Assembly: GCA_013400155.1 (NCBI GenBank)
Contig: VXBM01000010.1
Coordinates: 2,354,468 to 2,418,467 of the forward strand
DNA: 64,000 bases
Reading direction: 5' to 3'
Origin: Helopsaltes ochotensis
Lineage: Eukaryota > Chordata > Aves > Passeriformes > Locustellidae
The stretch's first letter is position 1. Each line of letters begins with the position of its first letter. The notes under the pieces were generated by a model. It saw only the letters and a program-made list of their open reading frames with translations. It did not search any database and had not been told where the DNA came from. This document shows, one piece after another, positions 50,085 through 64,000 of this stretch. A program made the position numbers and the translations under genes.

Positions 50085-53000
50085 CACCAATCCAGCACTT
50101 GTAAGGCCTGGGCTGGTAGCTCCTTACCAAAATGCCAGCAGCACACCCCAGCACGAACACTCACAAGATCCTGTTGAAGCAGAACAGAGACTGCTGAAAA
50201 GTGAATTTGCCACCTCTGAAGTTGAGAGGTTTGCGACCGAAAAAAACCGAGAGAACAAAGTTCGGGACGTGAGCATCATTTTAAGATCGTATCCTCGCTG
50301 GAGATCATAGTGTCACCTATGGTAATAATGGTAGGACCTGAGCAACACTATGTCCACTTGTTAACAGACACAGTAAGCCTGAACTGTTTGGGATTAACCA
50401 TTCCACAATGGAAGACCTTCAACCTGACTTTCCTTCACTAATATCTCAGGTACAAAGCCACAGAAATTTCTGAAAACAGGAGAAGCTGGGTAACTAGATT
50501 TATTAATTTTTTTTCAACCGAAGTTACAAAAATATTACTATCTGAATGAGTTCATCACTCTCATGCTTTGGTGGAAGGCCTGCAAGCTAGCAAGTGATCA
50601 TCACCTTTTCAAGCATTTGCCACTTGTTCTTCCCAAAACATACTGATTAGAGCAAACTCCAAGAAGTATCTCAGTTGTCACATCCAAAGTAGATGCTTCT
50701 CAAATCTTTGAAAACATGTCTGTGGAATGTCAGTATCTTCACAACTGGCTCCGCTGCATGACTGCAAGTACCGTAAAAAACTTCTTTTACCATTGTCCAT
50801 CCCAGGCAGCAAGTGGTCCTACAGTCACAGCTACCAGGATACTTCTCTGCACACCCACACCCATGTCCCAATGCAGGGATGAACTAAAGATAATTTCCCT
50901 ACCACAGATCCTTGACACGACTATAAATATGGTCCTCAACTTCAAAGTGCAACAAATTTTTAATTCCTTCTGAAGATGCTTAAAAATGAAAATTGATTAC
51001 ATAAAGAGATAGTAACAATAGATTTTATAGCAAAACAAAATCCACAGAGTATGGAATGAAGTGATTAAATAATTCCATAACTTCGCCTTCACAAAGGCTT
51101 TGCAATGGACGTCTAGAGATTATTATACTAAGACTTTATTGCTAACAGTACACTACACAAGATGTTAAAAACAAACCAAAGATATAAGTCACTTCACCAC
51201 GAATTTGGAGTCCCTGAATTCTCTATGAGATGCACGCACATTTCTCCATGATGGTACTATAGCACATAATTTAATTTTACTTTTAGTAACGAAGTGACAA
51301 CAAAGACTTATTTAATATGGCTGCAAGAAGAATTTAAATAAAATGAGACCTTATAGGAAAAAAAATCTAATGTCTTAATGTCCATTCTACTCCACAATTA
51401 GATAACACTTTCATCACGAGGTTTTGGGGTTTTTCTCTCCTCTGTTTCTCTTTTGTCAATTTGAAATATTTGCTTACTTGGGGTTTACCAATCTTCTCTG
51501 CTACCTGAGATTTTTGCAAGTGGACTCCTTTTGTTCATTTTTAAAAGTAAATCTGCACCTTTACATATCCATACTGCACCAGCAAACTCAGGCTGATACC
51601 ATCACTATCACTCCTCATACAAAACTGATCGTGGAAATAATATCACTAAAATAAGACACATGAGTTTTAAACTAAGTGCCTTTAGGCCATAAGAGAATAA
51701 TGGCTGCAGAAACAGCCATGTTCTCATTTGTTTATTTTGATTATTTCTAAATTATAAATCCAGAATTCTGGGATCATTTACAGAATTTATTAGAACTTAG
51801 AAATTGCATCCCAAGTCAAACACAACAGAATAAACCCTTTAAACTGCAGTCACCATAGCACCACTCTACCAGCTTTTGTGTCCAGAAGAATGCAAATTAC
51901 AGCAGTATTTGTTAAAGTAACAGAAAAAGAAAAGAGAAAAAAGGAAAGTTTTACAATTGAACAGCTCTTCCTAGAGGTTTCTTGGTTCAAGACCCTCCAA
52001 CCTAACACAGAACTAACACTTTCAGTTTACCTCAAGTACAGTGCCACAAAGGCAAATGCTGGACTGTTCGGGACCTACACCTCTTACAGATTCAAAGAAC
52101 CACACCTTTAATGGGTTTCATCAGTGGATTCAATAACTGTACTGATCGGCACCCAGAGGTACAGTGAACCTCTGCCTAGTGAGTAAGCATTTACATCTCA
52201 CTGAAGAGTTTTGAGTTGCTGTAACTTCTGAAACCACAAAAAAGAGAGCAGTCTACACAGAGCCACATCCAGAACAGATGATAACACTGAATAAAAGTTG
52301 AAGATGAATGAAAATTAGGACTTGCACATCTCAAAGCAGCAGTTAATGCAGTAAATTTTTTCAGCGACAAAATAACAATTCAGGTATGGGGTAGCATCAG
52401 CCTACTTTGAGTAATTCTGCACTGTGTACAGATCAAGTGGCAGACAACTGGCTCTCAGCCAACGCCTGAGAGAAGCAGATACACTAAGTCTCTAAAGCCA
52501 TACTATTCAAGCTGTGATTGAATGAAAACAAAAACCAGAAAGGCTCTACACTGCCCAAAATGGCTTCCTAATCATCATGATTGTTATTTTTTCAAAATAA
52601 AGCAAAGCAGAAACTAACTTTTTTTTTTTTAGCCTAGATGTTTACCTCTTCTGATACGTTCAAGTGAAAATTGCATGTTAGACCAGAGAAAAAGGCATCA
52701 GATGAAGATAAAGCAGGAAGGCATTTGCTATGCCAAAAAATAAAAACACCAGAGGCTTGGAAAAATGGAGAGTCCTAGAAAGAGATGCTGGCAGTTTCTA
52801 AACTCACAGGGGATTTGTCAGAGAGCATCATGCCAAAAGCTTTAAGCAACCTGAAGTTTCCACATCAAATCTAGAACAAGCCACCTCAGAAATTGTAAGG
52901 GAAAAACTCTCCACACAAGACGAAGAGGAGAAATTCTGTTATTTCAGCAATGTAAAAGAAGAACAAAAAAATTGATGTGGGAACTAGGGATCTCTGAGGG

Positions 53001-54067
53001 ATATATATACATAATCTGGAAAAAAAGAACAGAGGAGCAGAATTAGCCTGGAGTTTTGTTTATTTGTTTTATCAATTTAAAAAAACACACAAGAGCTCTC
53101 CACAATAAAAGAAAATAAAAAATCCTAGCTGCTGTTTAAGCACAGATGGAAGAGTGTGGACAAGGTATATGGCACTGCACAAACTGTTCCCTGTGACATA
53201 TGGGTAGATATCAGAGTCACCACAATTTCAAAGTCAACTGACAGAAGTCACTGTTTCACTAAAAATTTAATCATGTCTACCGCAAACAGATTATCTCAAT
53301 GGTCTACAACATGTTCATCACTCAAGATTAAAATATCTTACTGACAGTGCATGTATTAAATTTATCCAGGGCAGAGATCCACTGTTGTGGAATTTGACTA
53401 ATAAAGCTTCTTCCTCCCGCCACCCCCATGGCCTTTTGGGAGCAAAGGAAGAGACAAAGCAGCACCTAAACATAAGTACCTTCAATTTTTTGCAATGTAA
53501 ACCCTGCCATACAAGTTTCCATGCATCATTTTAAAAATAAATATTTTATTAAACAGATGCAAGAAAAATATACTTAATTTTTAATTAATAGGTAGGCTCA
53601 TCCACACATTTTGGTAGTCTGATTATAAACTAGCAGGTTCAGTGCTTTTCTTCCATTTTCTTTGTGGTGTATGTTAGGACACAAGCTTGGGTGCCCTTAG
53701 CCTTTTTTCTACACTATCTTTAAACATGTGCTTCCTTTTCAATATCCATCCTAGTCTATTCCCCACTGAACTTTCCATCCTTACATCACAGCTACAGCTG
53801 CTTGGATCTTACAATTTGCCTATAAAACCCTCATCCTGCTGCAAGTTGACTACTTTCAGTGTTACTGTTAAAAGAAATAGTCCTGCTTTCCAAATGAATT
53901 TATGAAGGCAGATCTGACACTATTAAATGAATTAAATTGATCAAACTGACTATTCTAAGTAATTTTTCAGCCTTGAAGTCATGAAGTGCATTTAGGAACT
54001 TTGGTATCAGTACTGTGATTTTATGTGGACAGATCTATGTTTTGAGCTTTGGATAATTACTGTAAAA

Positions 54068-54099
54068 GTGACAGGCTAAACAAGTGACATGCTAAACAA
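54068..54099. repeat. Tandem duplication, 16-bp unit, one mismatch
   Basis: GTGACAGGCTAAACAA is followed directly by GTGACATGCTAAACAA. Confidence 0.9.
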
Positions 54100-56029
54100 A
54101 AGGCAATAAATTTACATTCTCCTGATGAGGCCCTGGACCCCAGACACAACTGTGTTTGCTTTTCACACAATTTGAGAGAGTCACTGTTTTATATGTTTTA
54201 GATTATACTTTTAAAATAAATAGTTCTAAAAGACTGCTCGACTCATAGGCTGTGTGATTAAAACAGGGGTTTCAAAATGGCAAAACACAGAGCAAGCCTA
54301 AATTTGATACGCATATGAATACTAAATGGGGTAGTACAGAAGCATAAAGAGTATAACTGCCCTAAAATAAAATCATCTTCCAGATGTTACTAAGCTTTTG
54401 AAGTGAGGAAAAAAACCAATAGCTTTATGGACTTCTTCGGGTCTCTCATGCATAACATTCACATCAATAGTGATACACAAGCCAGTGACTGCCTCACTGA
54501 AGAAAAAGTGACAGAAAAACTAGCTGTTTGCAATCTCCTCTTGAGGAGCTTACAATAATATTCTTTGTATTATTCTTCTTCAATATGTTAAATAGTATTT
54601 CTGCTAAGAGCATGAGGAAACTACAATAGAACTTTTAAGGTTATGCCCTATTTGAAATATTAAAATCACCATTTTAAGAAATTGTTTACTTCCAAGTGAT
54701 AAAGCAAACTCTCTCCTTTCCTAAAGACATGTATTGGAAAAATTCAGTAATATCGAAATGCACTTTAAATTTTAAACATTTTTGTAAAAGTCACGTTTTA
54801 GTTACTGCTCTGAATGTAAAGCATGTTTTGAAAAACCCACACACAAGTTCTAGGGACCGGTCAACAGACACAAAGGGAGTTTTTTTCTATACACTGCACA
54901 AGATCAACTACAGCTGTGTTCTGCTTATGCTCAGCTTGGTAGACAACATCTAGGAGTCAATATCTAATGATTAGAAAAAAATCACAGAATTTTTTTTTTT
55001 CAAGTCTTTCATTCTCCCTTGCATAATGGGGAAGATGGATTTACTCAACATCTACAGGTACATTCAGTGGACTCAATGTTAATAGCACTGACTCTCTTGA
55101 GGTTTTTGACATACTATATGTTGTATCTGATCTTCTCCTAGTGATCTCAGAGCCACTGCCTTTTACATTTCTGATATACTTAAAACTACTGGAACCATAT
55201 GCTCAGGTACTTTTAAAGAATATATTCATAGTAATATCACTGTTGTCATTCTAAACAGTTTTCCATACATAAGCTGCAGTTGAAAAATAGTACTTTCACA
55301 AAATATCTCAAGGAAAACCTGTCTTCCTTCAAAATGGCTGCTAGTCCCAGTTAGTACCCAAGAGTTAAGTGTACCCTAATTCTTAAAGACATACATCTTT
55401 CACATGCAGATGACACTTCCAGTTGCTTAGCACTGTTCTTAACAGAAATAGAGGCCAAAGCTGATCTGAAAAACAGTGCACACCTTATATGGTAGCTGTT
55501 GCCTTGCTTTTGCAGAAGAAAGTGGAAGACTATTTATTGAAAACTTACAGAACAATGGTATTTCATTCAAGAAAAATAGCAACACCAGTACTATCATTTT
55601 ACAACTCCATTTCACTGAATCTTCACCTTGAGTAGGACACTTAAAAACATGGGCTACAGAAAGGAGTGAACCGTGGTAGGAAGGAAGCACACACTGCAGA
55701 TCACAAGAGTGAAAACAAGCATGAGAACATCCACCATACAGTCAAGCTTGTTTCTGCTTCTCCAAAAGGGAAAAAAGAACACAAAATGCATAGATGAACT
55801 TGCTTTTTACTTGTTTAAATAATTAGTCTCCAAATACATAAATATACATAATTCACATAAGTTGCACCTCTGAAGAATTTTTAATACAGTCAAATTATAT
55901 AGTAATAATTTTGAAGGAAGTTTGTAGATAAATTTGAGGAAGTATTAGATATTTAAGAAGAAAATCATTACTATATGCTACAATTACTCAATAAATGGCC
56001 CATTATGAACATAGGGAAACAGAATTACC

Positions 56030-56051
56030 TATGTTTAACTAGTTAAACATA
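56030..56051. repeat. Perfect 22-bp palindrome
   Basis: Half-site TATGTTTAACT is followed directly by its reverse complement, with SpeI-like ACTAGT at the centre. Confidence 0.9.
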
Positions 56052-57912
56052 ACTATTAATTTTAATTTCTTTTAGTCATCCACATAACTTAACTAAGCCT
56101 TGTTGACATAATCTGGCCTTTGATCTATTGCCAGACGAATAAAGTGCTTACTGAAACACAAAGGTAAGAGGAACTCATTCTCATAGTTCTGCTGGGTCTG
56201 GCAGCATTTGCTGTACCAGATGCATGCCCAGCACCACGTTGCTTTTCCCTCCCTCCTCCCATCTCAAGCCAATAAACAACTCTGACCAAAGTTTCTTTGA
56301 AAATCTGTGGCTTTACAAGAAGACATTCTACAAAGAAAAAAAAATATTATTCATTTTGCATAACTACTTGTCAAATTAAATACCAGTAAGCGCACCAAGG
56401 AAAGCATATTAACCTCAAATATACCTGTGCTTGTTATTTCCTAGTTATTGATGCACTGAACTTTATTATTTGCAAGTATTTAAGATTTATGAGAATGGTT
56501 TTGTTTGGAGGGGACAGGGAAACAGTTGAGAACATTTCCTGGAGCAGCCAGAAAACAGAAAGCTTATTCCTACAAGTTTATTAATTTTAGGGGAAAAAAC
56601 CAAACAACCCAACCCAAAATATTCTAAGTATGTTAAAACATACCCTCTGTCCTTTAAAAATCAGCTTCCAATTCCTTCCTATTACTAGGCAAAAAAACAT
56701 ATTTCTATACAGAAATAGTTAGACACAAGGTAACTAGAGACAGAGTGAATTAAGAACTTATTACTCTGTTAGATAAAACACAATAAGTCATTTGCTGTAC
56801 TTTCCAGACCTTGTCTAGAGGCAAGTGATTTGCCGAGTGTACACTGACAGCTTTTCTGCTAAAGCTGAAAAAAATTCAACTTCCAGCAAAATAATGAGTG
56901 TTAGACACCCTCAAACTACATAACTTCTACTATCCTTACTATCTTAACTCAATGGACAGAGTGAATTATTTCTGATTTCTAATCCAAAATATTTATAATT
57001 TATTGCTTTTATATTCTAGTGTACAATTTCTACTGTGTTAGGATCCTTCTGATAATAGCATTTTCTTTCGGGTCTATAATTTGCCTAAATGTCTTAAGTG
57101 CTGTTCAAATTTTCAACTACTATTATTTTCCATCATTTTTTATTATGTACTTTTATTTTTTCAAAATTCTGAGAAGGAAAATAAATTGCTCTAATGTAGC
57201 AGAATGACAATTCCAGTTTTAAAGAAAAAACAGGTTTCTATTCATCCAAACCGAGTCAAGCATATGTTACCTTATAAAGACTAAAGCAGTGACTCATAAA
57301 ATCTTGCACACACTGATTCCTCCCTCTCCTAGGAGATGGAGCTACATGATTTACCCAAAAGGATTAAATGAGGTCACAGTTATTGAATACATGTTATAAC
57401 CTTAAACTTCAGGTTAGAATTTCTTTTTACTCTCATTTTTCAGAATCATTCACTGTTCTAAAAAGACTTATATTTTTATTTTTCCATACAAAATTTACAG
57501 ATAGAAATCCTTATAGTAGAAATATTTTTTTAACTAATATTTAACATATTTTTAAATTTCGACAGCATATTCACCATATGCTTTTTAGTAAATTTTTATA
57601 TTGAGATTATTATCACAGCATCTACACAACTGGTTTTGCCAAATATTCTTGCAAGGTTTTTGACATTTCCTATCCAGCAGATCATCAGGCTCTTATACTC
57701 CTTGATTTTTGAGATGCAAGGAGATTCTCAGCCCTGGTTCCTCTAGGACATGAGAAGGACTTGTTTCACCTTTTCCCAGGCTCATAAGAGTACAAGCAGT
57801 TCTCAGAAAAAGCTCCATCAAAAAAGCACATCATCCCAAGCACAAAGCAAGCCAAAAATCTTTCCACTTTTTCAGTGACTTGTGCCCCACTGGGACATGG
57901 GCACACATGGTG

Positions 57913-57934
57913 ATCAGCTTACCATCAGCTTACC
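57913..57934. repeat. Tandem duplication, 11-bp unit
   Basis: ATCAGCTTACC occurs twice back to back. Confidence 0.9.
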
Positions 57935-59092
57935 CGAAGTCTACGTCTGGAGGAACATGGGACAGGTTACAGAGTTGTCTCTATCAAACTTCATATAAAA
58001 TGTTCCATATTATTTATAATAGAGACAAGGGACAGAATAGGGAAACAAAAATTGTTCTCACATGAAGGAATAAGAGCAAGAGGAGCATCCTCAGCAGTCA
58101 TTAAAAGTGCCAAAACAAAGATACTGATGGCAGCTATATCACGTCACGCTTGCCAAGTAACATCATATATTCCTGGCTTTACCTCTAGTTCCTACATTTG
58201 GACATGGTACAACTCCCGTGTAAATAAGTCTGACCATGTCCACTCAGCAGTATAGGCTCTGGAACCAGTCACCATTGAATGAAACCAGCCACCATCGTCT
58301 CACAGCAACCTTCCCAATATCAAACAAACCTCAAAATTCTGTATCTGAGCAGCCAGCCATCCTTCAGGTATGCTGTCTGCAGCTTGTTTCTTGTTGAAAA
58401 GACAACTGAAGGGCCAATGCAAGCTCTGAAATCCCGTTCGAGCCTGTCAGACCAACATCAATTACTGCAAGGCTTCGGATCTGTGACACCCGCACACACC
58501 TTTGCTATCTGTGTGGTAAAGCACACAACTGACAGAAGAAACTTAACGTGAAAGCACTATCACTTTCCAATCACTGGAAATGCATATGTGCTGACTGCAA
58601 CCATCCCTGCCTCTTGCACATGGATGTGCCTTCCTGCTGCCATCACCACCATCACTGACAGCAAAAAACCCCAAGACACTGCACAGAAGGAAATTGCTGT
58701 CTACTGTAACACACACCCCCAGTAACCACCATAAAGCTTGTCATGATCACACCTGAGAACAAATACTGTTTTCTATTAATACAGCATCATTTTATTACCG
58801 TAGATTTTTTAGTTTAAAAAATGGATCTACTTATTCTTAAATTACATCTTGATCAAGTTCAATCTTTTGGAAACAGTATCATCAGTAAAGCTGTAACACA
58901 GAAAAATTAAATTTCAGAATTATTACTGGAGATAAAATTGTAACGATGACAAATTTTAAATACGCATGCAGTGCCCACGAAAGGAGGAACCATCTAATTA
59001 TATTTCAAGTGTTTTTCTCACATATACCATTTTCACTCTTTAATTGCCAGTGCTCTGCCTTTACATAGCAACATGAAAATACTGTGAATTTT

Positions 59093-59115
59093 TCCACTGG
59101 GCTTCTCCCAGTGGA
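59093..59115. repeat. Inverted repeat: 9-bp stem, 5-base loop
   Basis: TCCACTGGG pairs with CCCAGTGGA around CTTCT; the stem is GC-richer than its surroundings. Confidence 0.85.
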
Positions 59116-62100
59116 CATAGCAGTAACACAGGAAAATATTTCTTTAACCTGATACAAATATTAAAAAACCCAACACTGATAACTTGGCACTCAGCCAGCT
59201 TACACTTCCCATTTTGTAAGGAACGGAAATACCTTTAATTCTTCAGCTGCCTGTCTTTGTGAAGTCTGAATGTAATTACGGCATAATACATGCATGTACT
59301 GAATATCCGTAACTGGAAATATTGAAAAGGACATACTGTGTTCACAAAAATGGAAAGAGAAAATATGAGGTATTTCCAGGTAATGGAATATTTGTAACAT
59401 TCCAGGGAATGTTATGAAAGCCTTCTAGTCCTGAAGGACTTCTATTAGGAATATTTCTAATTGCATAGATAAAACAAAACATGCACACAAATACATGTCA
59501 AAATATCCCCTTGCTTTATTTTTGCTCTGTTCTTCGAAGAAATGGGATGATTTCTTTTTTTAAAAAAAATATTATACATATGCAACAATAGTAAATGACT
59601 AAAAAGGAATCTGGAGAAATATCTATAAATTTTTTGCTGCAAGATACTAGAAAAAGAACTTTTTTAAACTTTGATCAGAGGAAAATTCTGGCTACTAAGG
59701 ACAAATTTTTTAATAGGAAAGAACAGAGTTGAAAGCAACCCAAATAAGGGAGGTATTTACATAAAGCAGACGTTTGTCCAGACCTGATGAGATCTGATCC
59801 TGCAATTGGTAAAGCTATTTAGATCTATGCTATTTGCCTTTTTTTTTCTGTTGCTCATTAATATCTCATCTACATTGTATCATAATGAGCTATTGCTGAG
59901 GCAAAACTACAAGTGTTCTTGGCTGGCCTGCAAACCTACCTCTTAAACATTAAGACTTCCAAGGTTGTTTTTTTTAGCTCTACTTTTTTTCTTTTCACAC
60001 CCTCTCCTCTTCTCCATCTGACTTCCTCATCACTTATTCAGCAATCATATGAGAAACCTGCTATTGTCTTGCCTAAAAACTGGCTACAAATAGCTTCTTC
60101 TGTAGTGAAGACACAGAGATGGAGGTGGCGAGAAATCACCCTCCACTCCGCAAGTGTGTGGTGATGTCATGGCCCTCTGGTACCTCCCATCTTCTGCTAG
60201 ATTGCATGATGCAGGTTTTATTGAGCCATGCTGGAGGTGCAGGACATCACCCAGCCTTCTCCTCCCCTGCACGCCCTGCTCCACTCCTTGTCCCAGCGCT
60301 GGTGGCTGCCGTGACTGACCCAGCACATGGCACCACTGCCACGTGCCCAAACCCAGCCCATGGCATCCTCAAACCAGGAACTCCGCACTTCTGTACATGC
60401 CACTCTTTCCCTGCACACAAGGCAGACACTTCACTGTTGGCAAGACAGGCTTTCAACAACACAGTCCAAAGTTTGGTAGTTGTTAGAACAACATTTAAAC
60501 AATATATAATGCTGAACAGGCTGTCAACTGCGTCAGTTATGTCTGTCATAAAAATAAAACCCTACTGAACTCAGAGAAACTGTTTTAGAAACTGACCAAT
60601 GCAGACAATCACAAGGACATCAAAAGGAAAAAGAAAATGGGAAGACAGATTGGCAGGTAACACTATGTACTATTTTAGGTTTTGCTGAGGACTCAAGCAA
60701 GGATGCATCCTTAGAGCATTTCCCTTTATATAAACACAGGCAAACAAACTGAAAACCTTGTCGAATAAAATAAAAAACCTGATGAAAGAGCATGGAAAGC
60801 TGTAATACCTGAATTCTCTTCCAGTTTCACTATCCTATTCCTCATTCCCTAAAGTCTCTAAGTTTACAGTCACAGAAGATAAATGCTTGAAAATCATCTT
60901 ATTCAAGTTTCAACAGGACTGGCAAGTCTAGCCCAGACAAACTTCACCAATGATCATCCGGGCTCCCCTACAAGGAAGGAAACGTGCTTCAAAGATTATA
61001 TATTTTTAAATGCCACTACTACTTCACCCTACCTTTGGAGAAACATGGAATGTGACTACATTTATATAATCTTTATTTGCTCCTGGTATTTAATGTTTAT
61101 GAGAAACTGTGAATAAGCATCGTAAGAAGAGACCATCTAACAAATTGATTCTAAACAATGTGTTTTTCTTAAGTTATGAGAATCACCAATGTTAATTAGT
61201 AACTACCTGAAGGAAAAGAAATTAAAGAGTAACAGAGACTGTTGGGAAACACATGGAATAAAACAAAATGTGCAGAAATCATTGAGAGCAGAGAAAAATG
61301 AAGCAATAGAAAAATACAGCAAAATTTCTAAAAGAAAGAGAAAGAACACTGACAGAGAAAAGGTACGTTGTCAAGGCAAAAATAGACAGCTGAAGACAGC
61401 AGACAAAGAAGGATGAGAAAACTCAGAAAAGCATAGGGAAAAAAACCAAACTAAAAAAGATGAGGACAAAAACTTGCAAGGGAAAACACTAAATGGAGCA
61501 AATACCTTCTAGTGAGTTGATATGAGGTTGTTAAGGAGCAGGACAACAAGAGCATTTTGAATATTTTAAGGAAGACTGATGTGTGCCTCTCTATGGAGTG
61601 TCTACAGGATACTCCAGAATATGCACTGGAAAATTACACTTGCTTTCCACCCAAAAGGTCATGACTGTAAGGCTACTACTCTCCCCTCATGCCTGCACTC
61701 TGCTTCAACTCAAACAAGCAACTAAACAATGACAAGAGCAGCTGAGGAAATAGCAGATCTGCAAGCTGCACCCATCACCTTAAATTTAAAACCATGTTTT
61801 GGAGATTTCTATAAACTGGAAAATATGGTATTTTGAGTACAATTTAACCTGACTTTAAGAGAGTACAAAATGTATTTAGAGAACCTGCAGTGTCTATTTT
61901 TTTTATATTAAAAATTCAGCTTTTGCTCGTTGTGAATAAGGCAGTACAATAACATCATGGAAACAAGAAGTAAAACATACTTTTAAAAATTTGGTTTTCT
62001 TCAGAGTTTTGATTAGTTATTCTTCATGCTTATTATATAGAAGACTAGAAAAAAGAGCTTGCTTTTTTTATTTTTTAAATATGCAACACCCTCAAATTGC

Positions 62101-62659
62101 TATGTTAAAGTTGGAAAAACTTCCAATCAAAATGAGTCAGCAAACCATTCCTCCAACAAGAACAAAAAAAGGGCAAGACTTAACATTGCCCTAGTTTATT
62201 TTTGCTTAGAAGTATCATTAGGAAAAAGGATTGAAAATAATAAAATATTCAGACTATCCCTTTAGGATATTTATTACAATTTTCTCATTCCTCTGTTAAT
62301 ATGTTTGAGAAAGCACATAAGGGAACTAGATAAAGAAAAGGCCACATCCAGAAGAAGTATAAATTAAATTATTTTACATTACATTTGTCTGTGTCCAAAG
62401 GTCCTCGTAAAAATCTAGCTGCAGCAGTTGTAAAAGCTACTAAACCCAGCATTTGTAGGTGTATAAATCCCTAGCATACTATGAAGATCTTTGAGGATAT
62501 CAGCATTATTTTTAAGAGGGGAAAAAAGGGCTTTCCTACAATTCTACTTGTTCCACTGACTGAAAAGCCACAAAAATAATTCTCAGCCACTAACTTTTAG
62601 ACAGATTAAAAGAATTGTGCCTATTAGTGTCTTCATCTGAGTTACCAAGCTCCTTTTAC

Positions 62660-62682
62660 CATAGGCAGGGAAATTGCCTATG
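62660..62682. repeat. Inverted repeat: 8-bp stem, 7-base loop
   Basis: CATAGGCA pairs with TGCCTATG around GGGAAAT. Confidence 0.8.
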
Positions 62683-63954
62683 TTGACTCATTACTTGGTT
62701 AATCTAATCCCAAACAGGGTGAATCCTCCCAAGCGCCAGCATCTCCCCACCAACAATAAAGAAGTCTGTGTAGCCAGATAGAATGTGGATGCCTACACTG
62801 AAGACAGCCACATGAGATCAAGTGAATCTCACTTTTACTTTTACTGTACAGATTCAGGTAGTTGCAGCAATTCATATAATCTTCACTTCTTTAGTTACCG
62901 ACTTCTGTTGTCATTAACATGGGATTAAAATATCACTTAACATCATCCATCTTTGTGTATTAATGACACCAACTCACTTTCCTTCTGTAAGGTATGAAAA
63001 GGGAAAGAAGGCTATGGTTTGGATGGTTTTTTAGTTTGTTGAACAGTAGAGTCACTCAGCTGTTCAATTTTTTAAATTGCTGTTATTCACTGCAATCCAC
63101 ACATGATGAAGATCAGAAAAGGTACTAATACACCTTCATTAGCACAGGCATCCCCTTACACAGACGCAGGTCATCAATCACATTAACATTTCATCTTCAT
63201 TGAAAGAGGAAATAACATAGATATGACAAAGTTTGAGAACAGGTAACACACAACTAACGAGGGAGAGTATCAGTGGAAAAAAAGCGGAGTGCTAATAAAA
63301 GTCCAAAGGAAATTTTAAGAAGGGGTGCATAGGCATGTTGGCTGAGAAAAGTAATTTTTAAAAAGTAGACAGGGAAAAATAAAGAAATTTCTGTAGTATT
63401 TCCTTCTTATCATTACTTTTATATTCATGCAAAGTAACAAAAGGGCTAATTTTTTTAAGTATGATGGCAAGATAGTCAAGGAAGTACACCATAGAATAGG
63501 GAAATTTAAATACCGATAGAAATGCACTCAAGCTGATAAAGTTAAATGGGATAAATCTAAGCAGATATATTTGTGGATTAAGAGACACATACAACACTGT
63601 AAGAACATTTTTAGACCTATAATGCCCCTAATCTCCATTCATATGAAACTCCTGGTTATCATGCCAAATTTTTAAAACCTGTGATGAGTAGAGTAAAGGC
63701 CATTGTAGAATCACTATTTTTATTTACTGTCCTAGAAAATTTAAAATTTCAGGGGTGATAAATCTACTGCTATTGTTGGTAGCACAACATAATTATCAAT
63801 GTAGCCACTGTGGTGCTTCTAGAGCACGAGTGCTCCAGAACAGATATGGCCCCAGTCTGTCTTCTGCAGCCAGGGCCAGGCTCTGAAAAACTCTGGATAC
63901 TGCCATATTTACAGCACCATTATGGATGGACCCTTTTCAACTCAGTTGTGCATT

Positions 63955-63959
<5 letters not shown>

Positions 63960-64000
<41 letters not shown>
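63960..64000 (+). repeat. A tract of at least 41 bases at the window edge
   Basis: The window ends in an unbroken A run that continues beyond it. No AATAAA lies in the preceding 150 bases, so a retrocopy tail is not supported; a microsatellite or an assembly edge is equally possible. Confidence 0.9.

Larger units (their letters stand above)
49656..64000. other. Region upstream of SRPK2 exon 1: flank or intron of a longer isoform
   Basis: Apart from one CR1 fragment (49884-50084) this 14 kb is AT-rich unique sequence with only short ORFs lacking recognisable homology. SRPK2 is known to use a second N-terminus (RKVLAIQARK type). If that exon lies further right, this region is intronic; otherwise it is intergenic. 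I found no exon of another gene. A slightly GC-richer patch at 60120-60430 is unassigned. Confidence 0.5.

Noticed and set aside
60119..60568. 149-codon plus-strand ORF with overlapping minus-strand ORFs
   Set aside because: GC-richer patch open in several frames on both strands; no homology recognised.
1..64000. tRNA, rRNA, CRISPR, operon, prophage or toxin-antitoxin content
   Set aside because: Nothing resembling these was seen; gene structure, introns and repeats are vertebrate.

Overview
The window is animal nuclear DNA, almost certainly from a bird. The evidence is one recognisable vertebrate gene split by a very large intron, several CR1 LINE fragments of avian type (3' ends resembling ATTCTATGATTCTATGA), one passerine-style solo retroviral LTR with a perfect 5-bp target-site duplication, a degraded amniote-wide CR1 relic, and no SINEs. 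No operons, tRNA or rRNA genes, CRISPR arrays or bacterial features are present.

The only gene I can support is SRPK2 (SR-protein kinase 2), on the minus strand. Two coding exons lie here. The first (49235-49272) encodes MSVNSEKSSSPE plus two bases of an Arg codon and ends at a GTACGG donor inside a CpG island. The second (4463-4614) encodes the PEPQQKAP segment, an 11-proline tract and the acidic EEEILGSDDEEQEDPADYCK segment, and lies between a TTGTTTCCAG acceptor and a GTGAGT donor. The reading frame is continuous across the junction (AG|G = Arg). The kinase domain is expected in exons to the left of position 1.

Layout: 1-4462 is part of the next intron, which continues off the left edge. 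4615-49234 is a ~44.6 kb first intron made mostly of AT-rich unique sequence. It carries a short CR1 tail (6.5 kb), CR1 pieces at 11.3, 16.3 and 17.8 kb, an ancient CR1/L3-like relic at 18.7-19.5 kb, a solo LTR at 30.86-31.59 kb, and a CR1 cluster at 34.9-37.7 kb. 48.9-49.65 kb is a CpG island with a 121-base assembly gap, holding the first coding exon and probably the promoter. 49.9-64 kb is either upstream flank or intron of a longer SRPK2 isoform, with one CR1 fragment next to the island and otherwise AT-rich unique sequence ending in a run of at least 41 A.

I found no undescribed multi-gene system. The more interesting items are the intact solo LTR, the old CR1 relic, a G-rich (G-quadruplex-like) tract over the polyproline codons, an open frame upstream of the weak-context start codon that runs into the gap, several perfect palindromes, and a few CpG- or GC-richer islands in the intron with splice-donor-like motifs.
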